In this document: positions 22,251-34,894 of the stretch, one piece after another | Layout of the letters: each line of letters starts with the position of its first letter | Position numbering within the stretch: position 1 is the first letter of the stretch | Assembly: GCA_010094025.1 (NCBI GenBank) | Contig: ML991808.1 | Coordinates: forward strand, 1-64,000 | Origin: Viridothelium virens | Taxonomy: Eukaryota > Ascomycota > Dothideomycetes > Trypetheliales > Trypetheliaceae | Length of the DNA stretch: 64,000 bases | Direction: 5' to 3' | Notes under the pieces: generated by a model | Told to the model about the DNA's origin: nothing | Databases searched by the model: none | Seen by the model: the letters and a program-made list of their open reading frames with translations, nothing else | Position numbers and translations under genes: made by a program

Positions 22251-23981
22251 CTACCTCGAATACTCTAAATGCGAAAAGGAATTTCGATGGGCGCGGTCAG
22301 CAAGATGAATTGCAGACCGGAAAAACAATCGCAGCAAACACGGATAGGACACTTTTTTCTCTTCAGGAATCTCAGGATATCCGGTGTTGGCTCTCGTTCT
22401 CCCGTTCTATTAAGGGAAAATTTGCGGCTCTGCGGAAGACTGGCCAAGATTTGGCTCTGAAGTGTCAGATTATCCCAGGCCCACATCAGTGGTCGCTTCG
22501 CTAGTTCTGGGGAACAGTCATGCTGTGATAACCCAGCACTTCGAACTCAGTCCAGATCCTCGACGCCAAAAACCCGCCGACCGCAAGGTGAAAGGGGATA
22601 GGGTTGATATTCAATGGATGTCCTCTTCAGCAGACACTGTCATGAAGTCAAGAAACTCGGGCTGCTGCTTCGCTCGGTCTGAGGTCTTGACGTGCTCTCA
22701 ACTTCATCGAGAAACAGCCATCCGGCCAATCCGTTCCACCAACCCTCCACGGGAACCCACAAGCCAAGCTTGAGCCTGCGGTCTCGGCAGACGAGCAGAG
22801 TGCAACGCGTCCTGAGAAACCCACAATCATTCCGATGACCAGTCTTCCGCGATATGGATTCTAATCCCCACAAATCAACGACAGCCTTACGATGCCAGGA
22901 CGTCCCAAACTGTCACAGGCAGACCCTTCCCTGTTCGCTAATCGGTGAAGATATGGATCTTCCCGTATGGGCCCTACCCGAGATGCAAGTTGGCGGTGTG
23001 ATTTACACAATGGCGTTTCGCTTTTTCATGCACCCCACTTCCTTCGCGGATCCGCCCCCTATCCGACTCTAGCTTCAGCGGCAACACTTTGCAGGATGGC
23101 AGCTCAATAAGGTTATACGGTGATAACATCCTTGGTACATATCAATGTGGCCCTGAGTCGCTTTGCAAAGACTTGATGAGACCGACTACAAATTCTCAAG
23201 GGCTCCAATAGCAGGAAGAAGACTCGAGGAGTAGAACGCAAAGCTTATCGCAAGCGGGGCCACAAGCGGCCCGCCAGCATGGAACGAGCCGGACGGTAGC
23301 GGCGCCACGAATTGTTTGAACTCATTGGAATGACGATGTGGGATTACCTAACCCAATTTTGGCCCCCACTTTGATGTGCACCGTACGTCGTATGAAGGGA
23401 TCACCATTTAACCTTTTCAGGCGCAGCATAGAAAGGCCCCGGCCGGTTCAGAATCGCTGTTCTCTAATCACAGGACAAACATGAAACAGTGGGAATCGGC
23501 ACAGCTGCAAGCCAAGTTGTTTTGATCTGGTCTTTTTCAATGGCAGTCGTTCTCTGCTTTTGAACCAAGCGAATGGCTTCACGCCTCCCAAGGAATAATG
23601 CTGAACGAATTCCACAACGCCTGCCCAACCGCCAAAGGAGGGATGGAGGTTAAACAAGCTCACAAAGCCCTACCCAGCCACGCAAATCCTGGCGTCGAAA
23701 CGTCAATACACGAGAAGAGAGCCCAAAACCCCACCCAGTACCCTACCTCTAATCGGCGTCAAGAATCGGAACAACCATCAAATCAATCCTCTCTGTCTAC
23801 ACTGACCAGCAGCTGCTCTGCACGGCACCCCTGTTGCCTCCCTGAGCACGGCACTGAATTGACTCCCAAACTCCCAGACACCACAGACACATAGCTTTCC
23901 CCCGACCCAATCGCCTCCGATATCGCCACTCCACCACGCTCCTCTGTGCAACCCACTTTCCCCTACAAACATGCCACAAGA
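22251..23981. other. Intergenic; no supported gene
   Basis: 1.7 kb between the zinc-finger-like gene and the 3' end of the LPMO gene. Several 60-100-codon frames are open by chance on both strands; none has family or splice support. Confidence 0.4.
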
Positions 23982-26100
23982 CTACGGATTCGAGCTCGCC
24001 ACATACTGATCGTCCCTAACGAACCCGCTCGGCACCGCCGACGTCCCACTCGAGGCCTGCTGCTCAATGGCACCGGACCCACCTCCACCACCTGCATCAC
24101 CACCAACACTGCTGCTGCTGCTGCTGCCGCTGCTTGCTGCGCTCAAGCTCGGTTGACACTCCATCCCCGCAGCGACGACGCGGCTGGCGGTCCAGATGTA
24201 GGACGCAGCAGCAGAGCCGGAGTCGGAGTCGGAGCTCGTGCTGGAGCTGGAGCTGGAGCTGGAGCTGGAGCTGGGGCTGGAGCCGGAGCTATTGGACGGT
24301 GCGATGTCGCAAGTCAGGAAGGTGGTTGCGGAGGTGCAGAGGAAGGCGCCGGGGTTGCAGGGGAGGTAGGCTGAGTAGTCGCCGTTGGCGCTGGTGGCGT
24401 ATGGCGGGGTCGAGGAGGGGGATGCGGGAGTTGAGGAGGTGAGGGGTGAAGAGGATGTGGCTGGTGGGGACGTTTCGGCCGTAGAGGCGCCTGTAGAGGT
24501 GGCGTGGTTAGTGGGAGAGGGGAGGAGAATGATGGTTGGTCGCTGGACGCGATTGAGAGGGGATTGTGGAGGGTTGGATGGTGGGGTGGAAGTGTTTAGG
24601 GGAGCGGTTGTTGGTGTGAAGATAGGAGCTCGTGATAAGGGGATCGGGACGTATAGATCCGATGCGGAAGTCAAGGTAAGAGGGAAAGCAGCGGGAATAG
24701 GACAGTCCAAATTGCTTGCAACAGTAGGTGTGGGTAATGGCTTAACGACGACAGGGTAGGTTGGGGACGTTGAAGAGTAGAGACCAGGTTCCGTCGAGAC
24801 CGAGGCAACACGATTTGCTGAATAGCTGCCAAGTGTCGTCGAGGTAATCTGAAGTGGTGCAGTTGATGACTGGGAGGATGAAGTGCTGGGGTGGTGAGTA
24901 GTAGTGACCGTCGTTGTCTCGCTGATTGTCATGGTGATGGTAGTATGCGAAATTCGAAAATTTGACGTACTTGTACTTGCATCGCTCGTAGCCGCGCTCG
25001 CGGCTGACGTGGTCTCTGGTACAAAAACACCACCAGGGTTTGATGTCGCTGTAGGCCCACCGTCGACAGGTACCACCGAATATGGAGCCGTCGATGTAGC
25101 TACAGGAGCAGCTGAAGCCGAGCTCAAGCCAATCATACCACTAGCATTGGGCGAAGAGCTTGCAATTGGTGCAGCACTTGACGTCGCTCCAGAGTTAGCA
25201 GACGAAGCTGCGCTTGACGAGCCTGAGCCTCCGTTGGATCCCTCAACATTCTTGTAGGCAGGACCGGGAGACGAATCTTCGCAGTTTTTAGGGGAAGGAG
25301 GTGAAGATTTGCTTAGACCAGCTCCATACTCTACCTCTGGTCCGGGATCTGGATATACTGGATCGACCCCCTCGGATGTCGTACATTTATTAACTTCGGG
25401 TAGATTCGCGACCCAGATATTGGGCAAGTCATTCATGCTACTTGCTGAGCTACTTTGCCGTTTACGCCGACGTGATGATGGCGATCCTGTAATCTTTACA
25501 GAAGCACAATTCATGTAGAATTCTCGATTGCCTGCAAAATATTTAGAGGTGGTACAATGATTGGGATATTATTCTAGTCAGACCTTCGTGATTTTGCCAG
25601 CTCCAGGCAAGCAATACCTTTCCACTTGGTGCGAAGCTAGGAATTGTGTAATCATACTTTTCTGTGAAGGGACAGCCGCCAATGATCGATTTGATAACAC
25701 GGAACGTCGCTCCATTGTCGTAAGATAGTGAGATTTGGCAGGACCCACCACCATGGGTGGCACTACCATCAAGAGTCATGTTGTACTGTGAACCTGCACT
25801 CAGGCTCGCCACCGAATCCAGGGGCGTATTTGCCTGATAACCCTTGCAAGGAAACTATCTGAATCTTAGCCAAATGAATTGAGAGAGAATGTCTTTCATC
25901 CATACGTTCGATCCGCTGGCATCGAGTGGCGCAGTCATGCTGTAATCCATCAGGCTTTGGGGAGTTTTTGAGTTCAATTTGCTTCGCAGAGGATAAGGCC
26001 AGCTCATCTCTATATGCGCAGAAGTGAAAGTAAAGAATGACAGGAAGATGCATAGTGAATGAATGAATTGTGTAGTCATTGTGAAAGTCATCATGGTCAT
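23982..26100 (-). CDS. AA11 lytic polysaccharide monooxygenase (chitin-active type), modular
   Basis: Secreted copper enzyme that oxidatively cleaves chitin. Exons 26100-25906, 25854-25584, 25531-23982; the sum is in frame, 671 residues. A signal peptide ends at SA, placing His at the mature N-terminus ([10 protein letters not shown]), the first ligand of the histidine brace. The second is His in [11 protein letters not shown] (about residue 99). Further AA11 marks: [24 protein letters not shown], and [13 protein letters not shown], which holds the likely axial Tyr. After about residue 200 comes a very long Ser/Thr/Pro-rich linker. It ends in a Cys-containing C-terminal module ([20 protein letters not shown] ... 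AAGMECQP) that resembles the chitin-binding X278 domain found on other AA11 enzymes. The likely role is chitin turnover or attack on other fungi/insects. Confidence 0.9.
24241..24290. repeat. GGAGCT hexamer run inside the LPMO linker
   Basis: Several tandem GGAGCT units, with variants on both sides, read as a polyserine tract in the minus-strand LPMO. Coding microsatellite of this kind readily changes length, so linker length probably varies between strains. Confidence 0.7.
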
Positions 26101-27824
26101 ACTATTGGTGGTGATTGCTTGGCAACCCCACGGCAGGTAGGCCGTTTTTAACATCCACCCTGGACTTAGTCCAGCAATTTATGAGGCTTGAAGGCATGTT
26201 AATAAACGCGCGATTTGTTCTGTACGCCGTGGATAAGGCAAGGGTACGTCGGATGGTGGGTTGGCGAGTCGCGCAAAAAGGCAGGGGATTAGCGACATTC
26301 CTCACTTCGCACACATAAGAACATGGTAAGAAGTTTTTCAAACATTTCATGATAGCCAATACTAGCAACTTTCCTGCCAAGGAGGAATGGTGTAAACCTG
26401 AAAAATGGAAAATGAAAGGGAAGGGTGGCGGTTAGGAACGTTTCGTCTCGTAGGCGCCTAGCCCTACGAGCCTCTTGAAACCCAGCGTCTATGTAGGATT
26501 CGCTTCTATGGGGAAGCTAAAGACGCGCGTTTCGAAACAGTGGAGCTCGGAAGTTTGTCATTGCGTTCTCTACCTTTGATTGGGATAATGCGTAGTCCAG
26601 TTGTGCGTTCTCGTGAGGAAATTCTGCATGGGTCCTCCTGTGCCTCAATATTGGGCTCTATATTCTGCAAGGAGTCCTTCAAAACCTAGTCACTCGGCTC
26701 GGGTCTAGCCCGATATGAAGCACTGTGCCTCTTTCTCCTGAATAGTGAGTCTCCTTAGCCCCATTAATCAAGTCGGGTTAATCCATTCATCGTGCTTGAC
26801 GCTGCCCCGCCTGTCGAGCTACCTGGACATTTCGCGAAGGTGGAAGTCTGATTTGGTGAATTGAAAAGCTTACCTCTGTTGCTATTCGATTCAGTTCGAA
26901 GGTTTGAGCAGGACTTGAGCCATGACAGCCTTGGACAGGTCTTGGAAGACTGATGGCGTGAGGGAAGTCCGACCAAACGATCGACATGGTAGAATAGAGT
27001 AGCGGCGAGGATTCCTCAGACAATCCTCGCTCACGGCCATAGACCACACTCTTTAAGAACGAACATGGATTTCAGATGAACGTAGATACAGATGGGTCGG
27101 TTCTGAGATAGTGAAAGGTTGAAGCAACGCTCACGCGGGGCCAGCACTCGGATCACTTGCCGTGACTTTGCTTCCGTCTTCAACACAACGTGTTTTCCAT
27201 GGTGTCTGCGAAAATGCCGATGCTTTTCGTGCTTTTACCATGTTATCAGTCACGATTCCCATCTCGCGACTATATGGCGAGACACTTCTTCGGAAAAGTG
27301 GATATCATGGGTTCGATCTGAAAGGCTGAAACTCTTTGCGACATGGGCTCGATAGGCTCTGTGCACAGCATGACGTAGCAAGCAAGCCGCAGCTGAAGCA
27401 TCCAACCGCCACCGAAGCTTGACAGCAGGCCTACAAATCTTCCCGCTGCCTCTTTTCAAGCAATCGCAAAGTGGCTCCCTTGCCCTTCGGAGGCAGACCT
27501 TTGCCTCACGCGCATAGCAGGTCGTCTCTTCTACGATATCTATTCCCTCACGCGCGGCAAAGGGCACGCGCACGCCTACCCAAATTTCCCCACGGGACCG
27601 CTCCTTCATTCAAGTACGGCGCCCAATCTCATATTTACCAGTATCTAGTCCGGAGACAGGCAAGGTAATGTCCTTTGCATCCACTACATGCCAGATTACT
27701 GACAATGACGCACAGAAAGGAGAACAGGCGTCGGCTAGGGGGCATCGTCAGCCTCATCCGAAGGCGAGCACACCGGCTTTTTGGGCTCCGGACCATCAAA
27801 GATGATGCGTATCACCGTCAAAAG
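26101..27824. other. Intergenic between LPMO and APP1 (divergent)
   Basis: 1.7 kb. A minus-strand ATG at 26987 opens about 38 codons (MSIVWSDFPHAISL) ending in a good donor (GAG|GTAAGC, near 26873), but no sure second exon could be joined. An intron-like segment (GTAATG to GCACAG, about 27665-27716) just upstream of APP1 suggests a spliced APP1 leader. Confidence 0.35.
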
Positions 27825-30742
27825 ATGAGCAGTAGCGGCAACTATGGCTCTGAGGGTTATAATAGCCTCACTGGCTTTGGCAGTGGGGGTGCCAGAGAGC
27901 CGGGTGCTAGACGAAAGAAGCTTGCTGGTTACCTGAGGGCCGCAAATGAGTTGAGACAGTCATATCAGCAGAGCTATGGCTCCTCATTCAATGTTGCTAG
28001 CAGCGATGGAAGCACCGACCATCTTGGTAATGACATGCCCGGAGCGTTTCCCGAGGCTGCCATCGTTCGAGGCAGAGACGAAGAAATGGTGATATTTCCC
28101 AGCTATGCTCGGAACCATACAAAAAAAAAAGTATGTCTTGATACGTCTACACGCTCGACTGATGCTTACGAAGGATGTAGCAGTGGGAAGCAGCCGGTCC
28201 AGAGACTAGTGGTATGGCACCGCAAGATCCTTACAGCATGAGAGACCCAGACTATTGGCGCTACCAGGAAGAAAGGTACGAGGAAGAAATAGATGCTGTG
28301 GTGGACGTAGATGTCCGCGGCTGGTTATATTCCCCTCAGAAAGGACCAATGAACCGGAAGCAAAGACTTTTTATAGGCTTAGCCCGTCAGCTTTCTGGCT
28401 TGCCGGCTCCCCCTACATCCACCATCAGTCCTACTACAAGTCGGTCGAGCAGTCGGTCCTCAAGCCCACACACATTGCACCGGCAGAGAATGGAGATGCG
28501 GGTTGCCAAACAGGAAGAAGAGGAGGTCTCAAAAGAGGCGCAGGCAATTTTGAAAAGAGGCGAGAAGGAAGCTGACATTGCTGGACGTGGCGGCTTTAGT
28601 GAATTTCCGTCTAATAATGGTGGGAGCTTCGCAGATGGTCCCAGTCGCGAGCTATCTTCCCCTAGTCATACTCGCAAGCAAGAACCTCAACCTGGCCGGA
28701 TTCCTCACCCTGTGACGGAAACGCCGCTCACGAGCGATAGCACTAGCCCAATTTCGGCGGCCGACAGACGACAATCGTGGACTGACCCAGCGAAGATGAG
28801 TCCGGCTGAGCTTACAGAAGCCAACAATCATCTCATGGCAAGGCTACGACCATTTCTAGCCAATCCACTTGTAGATACAGCGGTCAGCGCCTTTTTCTTT
28901 AACGAATCCAATTCCGAACAGCGAACGATCCCAACGGATACGTCTGGTCACTTTTCAATCCGAGCAGCACTGACTTTTGTCCCAACTCATGTTCGCCTAC
29001 TTGCTTCGGAGGGAGGGTTATCTGCATTACAGGAAGTGCATGTCACTCAGCCGCAAGGGATTAGTCTGATAAGCGATATCGACGATACGATTAAGCACTC
29101 GGCCATCACTGCGGGAGCCAAGGAAATTTTTCGCAATACTTTTATCAGAAGTCTTGACGATCTCACGGTGGAAGGTGTTCGAGAATGGTACAAGCGAATG
29201 GCAGACATGGGTGTCAAGCTTCATTACGTATCTAACTCGCCGTGGCAACTCTATCCACTTCTTGCGAGCTATTTCGCAAAAGCAGAGCTTCCAAAGGGAT
29301 CATTCCACCTCAAACAATATGCTGGAGTACTTCAGGGTATTTTCGAGCCTGTCGCCGAGCGGAAGAAGTCGACAATGGACAGACTCCTCCATGATTTTCC
29401 CGACCGGCAATTCATCCTGGTTGGGGATAGTGGTGAGGCAGACCTCGAAGTTTACACAAACACTGTTCTCGAGAACCCGGGGCGGATCCTTGGAATATTC
29501 ATCCGCGATGTTACCACCACTAAAAGAAGGAGATTCTTTGATTCAACTATGGGTCCTCTGAGAGGTGAATATTCTCCAGGATCGGGTACTGCTAGTCCGA
29601 ATAGCTGGCAACGAAGTTCACGAGGCTTGCCACAAACCAACGACGAGGATGACCCTGACCTTCGGACAGCCATTGCCGCTTCCCTTGAAGACGTCGAGAA
29701 GCAAAGGCATCGCAGTATTGGGTCCATCCAGTCATCTCACGCAACTCAATCTGGGCCACAGTTGCGACCCATCGAGAAGGGAGAGAATCGACCTCGTTTA
29801 CCTCCACGTCGACCAACAGAGCCTCCTGCACCTCCATCTCACCAGATGGGGCCAACAATGGGAACTCTGATCGACCTCAGCGAGCCAGAATTGCCCACAA
29901 ATCAGGCATCGTCCGCCTCAGCTAAGCACACTGGAGCCAACGGAAGCGCACTCAAGAAATCTTCCAGTAATACGAGCGATGCTGAACTCAAGGGATCCGC
30001 TCCTTTGAGGAAAACGTCTTCCCCAGCACCGCCGCCGAAGCCGCTTGCATTGAGAAGCTCTAACTCTGAGTCTTCAAGAGATACGACCGCGTCAACCTCG
30101 GCAGACCACAAGAAACCACCGCCTCCACCCACCTCGCGCAAGCCGGTAACTTCGTCTACGTCAAATCAACCAAATGAAGCACCACCCCTGCCTAAGCGTG
30201 CCCCGAATCTAGAGGGTTACGGTGCTGTCGCTCGGCAGAAAATCTCTGATACATATCAGTCATTACCGTCGCCAGCATTGTTCTGGTCCGGTATGGGAAG
30301 TCGTTCACGGCCATCTTCGCCTGATCGCAGTCCATCGGAGCATTTTCCCCCGCGAAATATGAGCGTAAGCTCCAGCCGATCTGAAGCTCAATCTAAACCG
30401 GCGCCACCGCCACCGCCACCTCCACGACGAGCAATTTCTTCCTATCCCGCTGCTGCGGCGCAATTGGCTTCAAAACGGTTAAGCTGGAATTCGCCACCAG
30501 CGAGTCCCAAGCTGTCTGGGGTTGAAAGTGATCCTCATGAACCACCTCTATCGCAGCGCGAAAGGGTCTGGAGGGAAAGATGGATGAAGGCGAAGCAAGA
30601 GCTGGAACCTAGAGGCGTAATGCTCAGAAGCTGGCGAGTCGGGTTTGATGCTATGGAGGATGCGATGGGATTGGTTGAGCGGGCGTCGAAGGAACTCGAT
30701 CAAACCGGAGGGACAAGCAAAGCCAAGCAAGTGGAAAGATGA
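27825..30742 (+). CDS. APP1: APP1-type phosphatidate phosphatase
   Basis: Mg-dependent phosphatidate phosphatase linked to cortical actin patches and endocytosis in yeast. Exons 27825-28130 and 28181-30742, 955 residues; the start at MSSSGNYGSEG is chosen because preceding codons look like leader. The N-terminal part (KKLAGYLRAANELRQSY) and VDVRGWLYSP are family-typical. The catalytic haloacid-dehalogenase motif is SDIDDTIKHSA (Asp about 401 and 403), followed by VSNSPWQLYP and the motif GDSGEADLEVY. The C-terminal 400 residues are disordered and proline-rich (PPPPPPRR), suited to SH3-domain partners. Exon 1 ends in ten A residues directly before the splice donor. Confidence 0.92.
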
Positions 30743-31488
30743 TACGAAATGAATCATGGCCCTTGGACAAGTCACGTGGTATTGTCGAGGATTGGAAGTG
30801 TTGGGAGAATGGTAGTCAGGATTTTCGTTGCATACCCGTGGGTTCACAACCTCATGTCAGTTGAGCGTTTCCCGTAGTTCGAACAAAAGTGTTCCTCCCA
30901 ACGGCTAGCCTAGGATCCTAGTCGATTTTAGTCCAACCCTGCATTGTCGCTTCAAATCATCACACCTTACGAGGCGATCCCGTGATGACGGCAACGCCGT
31001 TGTTGTGACGATGTGCGACGTCGGTTGCCGACGTATGGCCGAGTGCGGAAGTGCAGTGTAATCACAAAGTATGAGCAACCTGGTGAAAGGTGAAATCTTA
31101 TCTTTACTTAGTGGTGGTGGTATATATATATGCATGTGCCGTGTCAAGGGATGCAGGCCGGTCACCTATCTATCTGCATCTAACCACCGGGGAAACGGGC
31201 CGCGTCGCGAATCTTGTGTACTACCACACTCTCCACATCCAACTACCACCCGTCTGCTCTCCCTCTTTTTGCTTCCCTCTCACCCCCAAGTCGTCTGCTC
31301 TGTCTCGAGATTGTCGTTCGCCAATGTCTGGCATCAGCAGCAGCTCCCGCACCGCGACTGGCGGCACGCTGCTCCAAGTCACCCCAGAAGCCCCGTCCTT
31401 CTTTCAAGGCCCCCCTAGCAGCTCTTGAGGTGGTACAGAGATCTGCAAGACCGTATGCAACTGCTTCCAATTTCCCGGGTATGAAACC
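30743..31488. other. Intergenic and RasGEF leader
   Basis: Contains a TATATATATATG run near 31122. C/T-rich sequence from 31240 to 31320 resembles the pyrimidine tracts in front of fungal transcription starts. A short upstream ORF is listed separately. Confidence 0.45.
31324..31428 (+). other. Upstream ORF (34 codons) before the RasGEF gene
   Basis: ATG at 31324 opens MSGISSSSRTATGGTLL and stops at TGA 31426-31428. It is in the same frame as the RasGEF start at 31489, 60 nt downstream of the stop. The peptide resembles fungal protein N-termini, so it may be a translated uORF, or the true start with a missed intron (no suitable donor seen before the stop). Confidence 0.4.
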
Positions 31489-34400
31489 ATGCCAGGCCAG
31501 GGCTATGACGTCTCCAGCACCTCGAGCCCCAGTCCCAAGAACGCCAAGAGAGCTCCTATCAGAATCCAGCCGCAGGGCTACCGACGCCCAAGCCAGAGCA
31601 GCGTGCCTCACTCGAGCTCCAACCCGACCTCTCCTACGCCCAGGTCTCCTCCAGCCAGGTCTCCGACCCCCAAATCTCCAACGTCGTACAATCATACACC
31701 ACGGACGCCCGTTTCGCCGGGAGTAAGTGGGACTGCATCACCGCCAGCGCAGCGCCCTCGGCTATCGAGTCGTGCAAAGTCGGCGCCACTGGTACCCAAG
31801 GCTCACGAACATGGTGGTAGTCGCGAGGGCGAGACAGCTACCTCGGGCCTAGGACTGGTGGGCGTAGCTTCGGGAGAGAGATTGAGGCAACCACGGGTGG
31901 TAGAAGATGTTCGCCTTGATGTTGAGGACAACGAGTCGAGCGATGGGGTGGGGAACGAGCAAGGGAGCGAGGTGGAAAGAGATACAAGACCCACAACTGC
32001 TATTGCTCCTGAGTCGCAGAGAAGGCCTTCCGCGGCCAACACTCTCGTGAGTTCTTTCTCGCCCATGTTGCTATCTTCAGATGCCTTTGAGACAAGCATT
32101 CCCTGTCTTGCCATGGCACCGCTCACAGCGCGCACAGGACTCCCAAATCCAAAGCTTCAGCACTCCGACTTCACCACGTCAACCGAAATCACCGAAATCA
32201 CCGAAATCACCGAAGTCGCCGCAGACGGCAGCTTTGTCTCAGCCGAACCAGCCGACGTCGATGCCAGAAATCAACATTGGCGTACTTGGCGCGGCTCGCG
32301 TTGGCAAATCCACGTTCATGCAGCGCGCTCTGGATCTCACCACTCCACCCCCTCCGAGTGCGCCGGTCAGCGCAAGGAAGATGTCTGTAGACGGGCATGT
32401 GTACGTTGTGCGGCTCTTTGAGCTTGGCTTCGATCAGGTGGAATTTGGCGGCAACGAAGAAGACGAAAACATCGTGTGGCCGGAAAAGCTGGGCGACCTG
32501 GCTATACCAAAGATCGATGGCGCGCTGGCGCTGTATGATGTTACGAATCAGAAATCTTTGGCAGAAGTACCTTGTGCACTAAGTAAGTTTCGAGCTGCAT
32601 ACTTTCCAATATAGGAAATTTTGAAACAGCATTGCGATGTGAGATGCTGAATGTCGGATTTGAAAGCTAACACTAAATGTGATAGATGCCATCAACAAAG
32701 CTTCACTTCCCTGTGTACTTGTTTCTTGTAAATGTGATAACCCCCCACCTCAAAGGCAGGTTGATCCTACAAAGGTGGAGCAAAGGGCAAAATCATTCGT
32801 AAAGGATATAACGGCCGTTCAGACTGCGAGAACCTCGCCTTCTACGCAAAAGCAGTGCATGTCTTTAATTTTACGGACGATTCTCTCGAGACCCGGTGGG
32901 TGTTACATTCCCATTTTTGTGTCTAAGGCGACACTACCCGTTCCGTACCTCACTTTCAAGATCTGAACTGATCTAATGATCATATAGTCCCGGGTCAGGA
33001 GAATAACTCGTCTCGAAGACGAGCAATGTCCAACGCAGTGAGGGGAGTCTCTCCACGTCCACCTGATCGCTCTGGTCATGCCAGAGCTACTTCGGAGCAC
33101 TCTGGCCGGGTTTTGATGGCTAAAAGCAAAGAAGTCCAGCAGTCCCTCAGTGAGGGCTCCAATACCCCAAATAATGAGAAGAGCGAGGATCTTGAGCCAC
33201 CAGTGGTCCAGGGCATGAACAATGAATCAACTCGGACTCTTCCACCCCAGCTATTAGCACGGCAAGAGGGCTCAGCCAGCAAAGACTCGTATACTTTCGA
33301 TCAATTGGTTGACAAACTCCTTGCACAGCCTCATTCCAAAGTCGAAGGCAAATTCATAGTCACCTTTCTAATTTTGTATCGTAAATTCGCTGCTCCTGGA
33401 ACGTTACTCGAGGCCATCATATCGCGGTTCATAGCGATGCAAAACAGCGACGAACCTGAATTTACTAAGACGACAACACAGCTTAGGTACCTTACCGTGA
33501 TTGACCAATGGGTTACTCAGACACCTGAAGACTTTTTGCATCCATGGACGCGGCAATTGTTGACACAATTCACCAGAAAAATAGGACGGGATCGAATTTT
33601 CGCTGTGGCTGCCAAAGAAATCTGCGCGCACTTGGATCGTCCCGTTGAGACCGAAGATAGTGAAGGATGGCCATTCTCGGATACCGACCGAACTATGACA
33701 GAAGAGATGGATCTCACTGGCACCTTAGCATCGTCAGATCACTCTTCGAAAAGCTCAACCAGCGACTCCAAGACACATCAACATAGCCTTTCGACTTCAA
33801 CTCTTACACCCACTTCTTCAACCGCAAGTACGGCCTCGAACAGCTCTGGTCCTAAACCTTCCGCCGTTGCGCAGTCCCGCGAGATAGGACGCACACTGGT
33901 ACCCACCTCCCGCAACCCCCTTAGCAAAGTCCAATGGCACGCTCTCATGGCGCAAAGCGATGACGCCATTGCCAAAGAGCTCACACGAACGGACTGGATC
34001 CATCTGAGCGCTATCTGTCTGCGTGACACGGTGCGCTTCACTTCCCTTACCACCAGCCAACGTGACGCCCTCCAGGGCGCGCACGAACCCAGCAGCAGCA
34101 GCAGCGAAGACCGTCCACGCAAAAGCAGCAGCAAAGACCACAACCACAAATCGCGCGACCTACTACACATCGCGCGCCACATCGCGCACTTCAACTACCT
34201 CGCCGACTGGACCAAGAACCTCATCCTCCTGCGCGACAAGCCCAAACACCGCGGCCTCATGCTCGAGAAGCTCATGCGGGTGGCGCGCAAACTACGCGAG
34301 CTCAACAACTACTGCTCGCTCGGCGCGCTCGTCGCAGGGCTCAGCAGCGCATCCATCGCGCGGCTCGTCGCGACGCGCGAGCTCGTGCCGGAGACCGTGC

Positions 34401-34894
34401 GCAAGGACTATATGAAGCTCGAGATCCTGCTGAGCTCGCAGAAGTCGTATTTCGCGTACCGGCTCGCGTGGGAGAATTCGCCCGGCGAGAAGATCCCCTT
34501 CCTGCCCGTCATACGCCGGGATCTAGTGGGCGCGGAGGCTGGGTCGAAGACGTTTCTGGATGGGAGCGCGAAGGGGGAGGCGTTTGGGCCGGGGAAGTCG
34601 GGCAGGGTGAATTGGCGCAAGTTCGAGATTATGGGGGAGGTGGTGGCGGGGATTCAGCGCGCGCAGAGTGTGCCGTATCCGAAGCTGCCGAGGAATGATG
34701 AAGTGAGGAGTTTGGTGTTCGATACGAAGATTTCGAGGGATGATGAGGTAGGGCTTTCCAGTTATTTTGGTTGACTCATAGGCAATGGGGGAGTTGAGCT
34801 GACGGTATGATAGGAACTCTACGAGCGCAGCGTTCAAGTGGAACCGAATCCGCAGGCGGCCAACAAGAATCTGTTCCAGCGAATGCGACGATGA
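31489..34894 (+). CDS. RasGEF with REM and CDC25 domains plus an N-terminal Ras-like pseudo-GTPase domain
   Basis: Ras guanine-nucleotide exchange factor of about 1020 residues. Exons 31489-32046, 32129-32582 (acceptor at 32137 also possible), 32686-32895, 32988-34747, 34814-34894. Order: Ser/Pro-rich N-terminus; a Ras-like fold near residues 230-400 with P-loop GAARVGKSTF and SCKCD in place of NKxD, but no DxxG switch-II motif; a linker; the REM/RasGEF_N domain near 505-610 (YTFDQLVDKLLAQ); then the CDC25 domain from about 710 (NYLADWTKNLILL, REMOTE helix LNNYCSLGALVAGLSSASI, PFLPVIRRDLV). The substrate is probably a Ras or Rap-type GTPase at the membrane. The 3' half turns abruptly GC3-rich near 34050. 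Confidence 0.88.
32181..32220 (+). repeat. 9-bp tandem repeat in the RasGEF gene
   Basis: Four near-identical units of CCGAAATCA, read as repeated Pro-Lys-Ser. Such a run may serve as a basic or phosphorylated linker just before the pseudo-GTPase domain. Confidence 0.75.

Noticed and set aside
24241-24290. Short tandem repeats as a CRISPR-like array
   Set aside because: The units are contiguous hexamers without spacers, in a eukaryotic coding linker.
23946-24759. Plus-strand ORFs rich in Gly/Ala/Trp/Ser opposite the LPMO linker
   Set aside because: They are readings of the Ser/Thr linker repeats on the other strand.
31489-32421. 310-codon ORF as a complete protein
   Set aside because: Only its first 558 nt are coding; after a GTGAGT donor the RasGEF continues in another frame.
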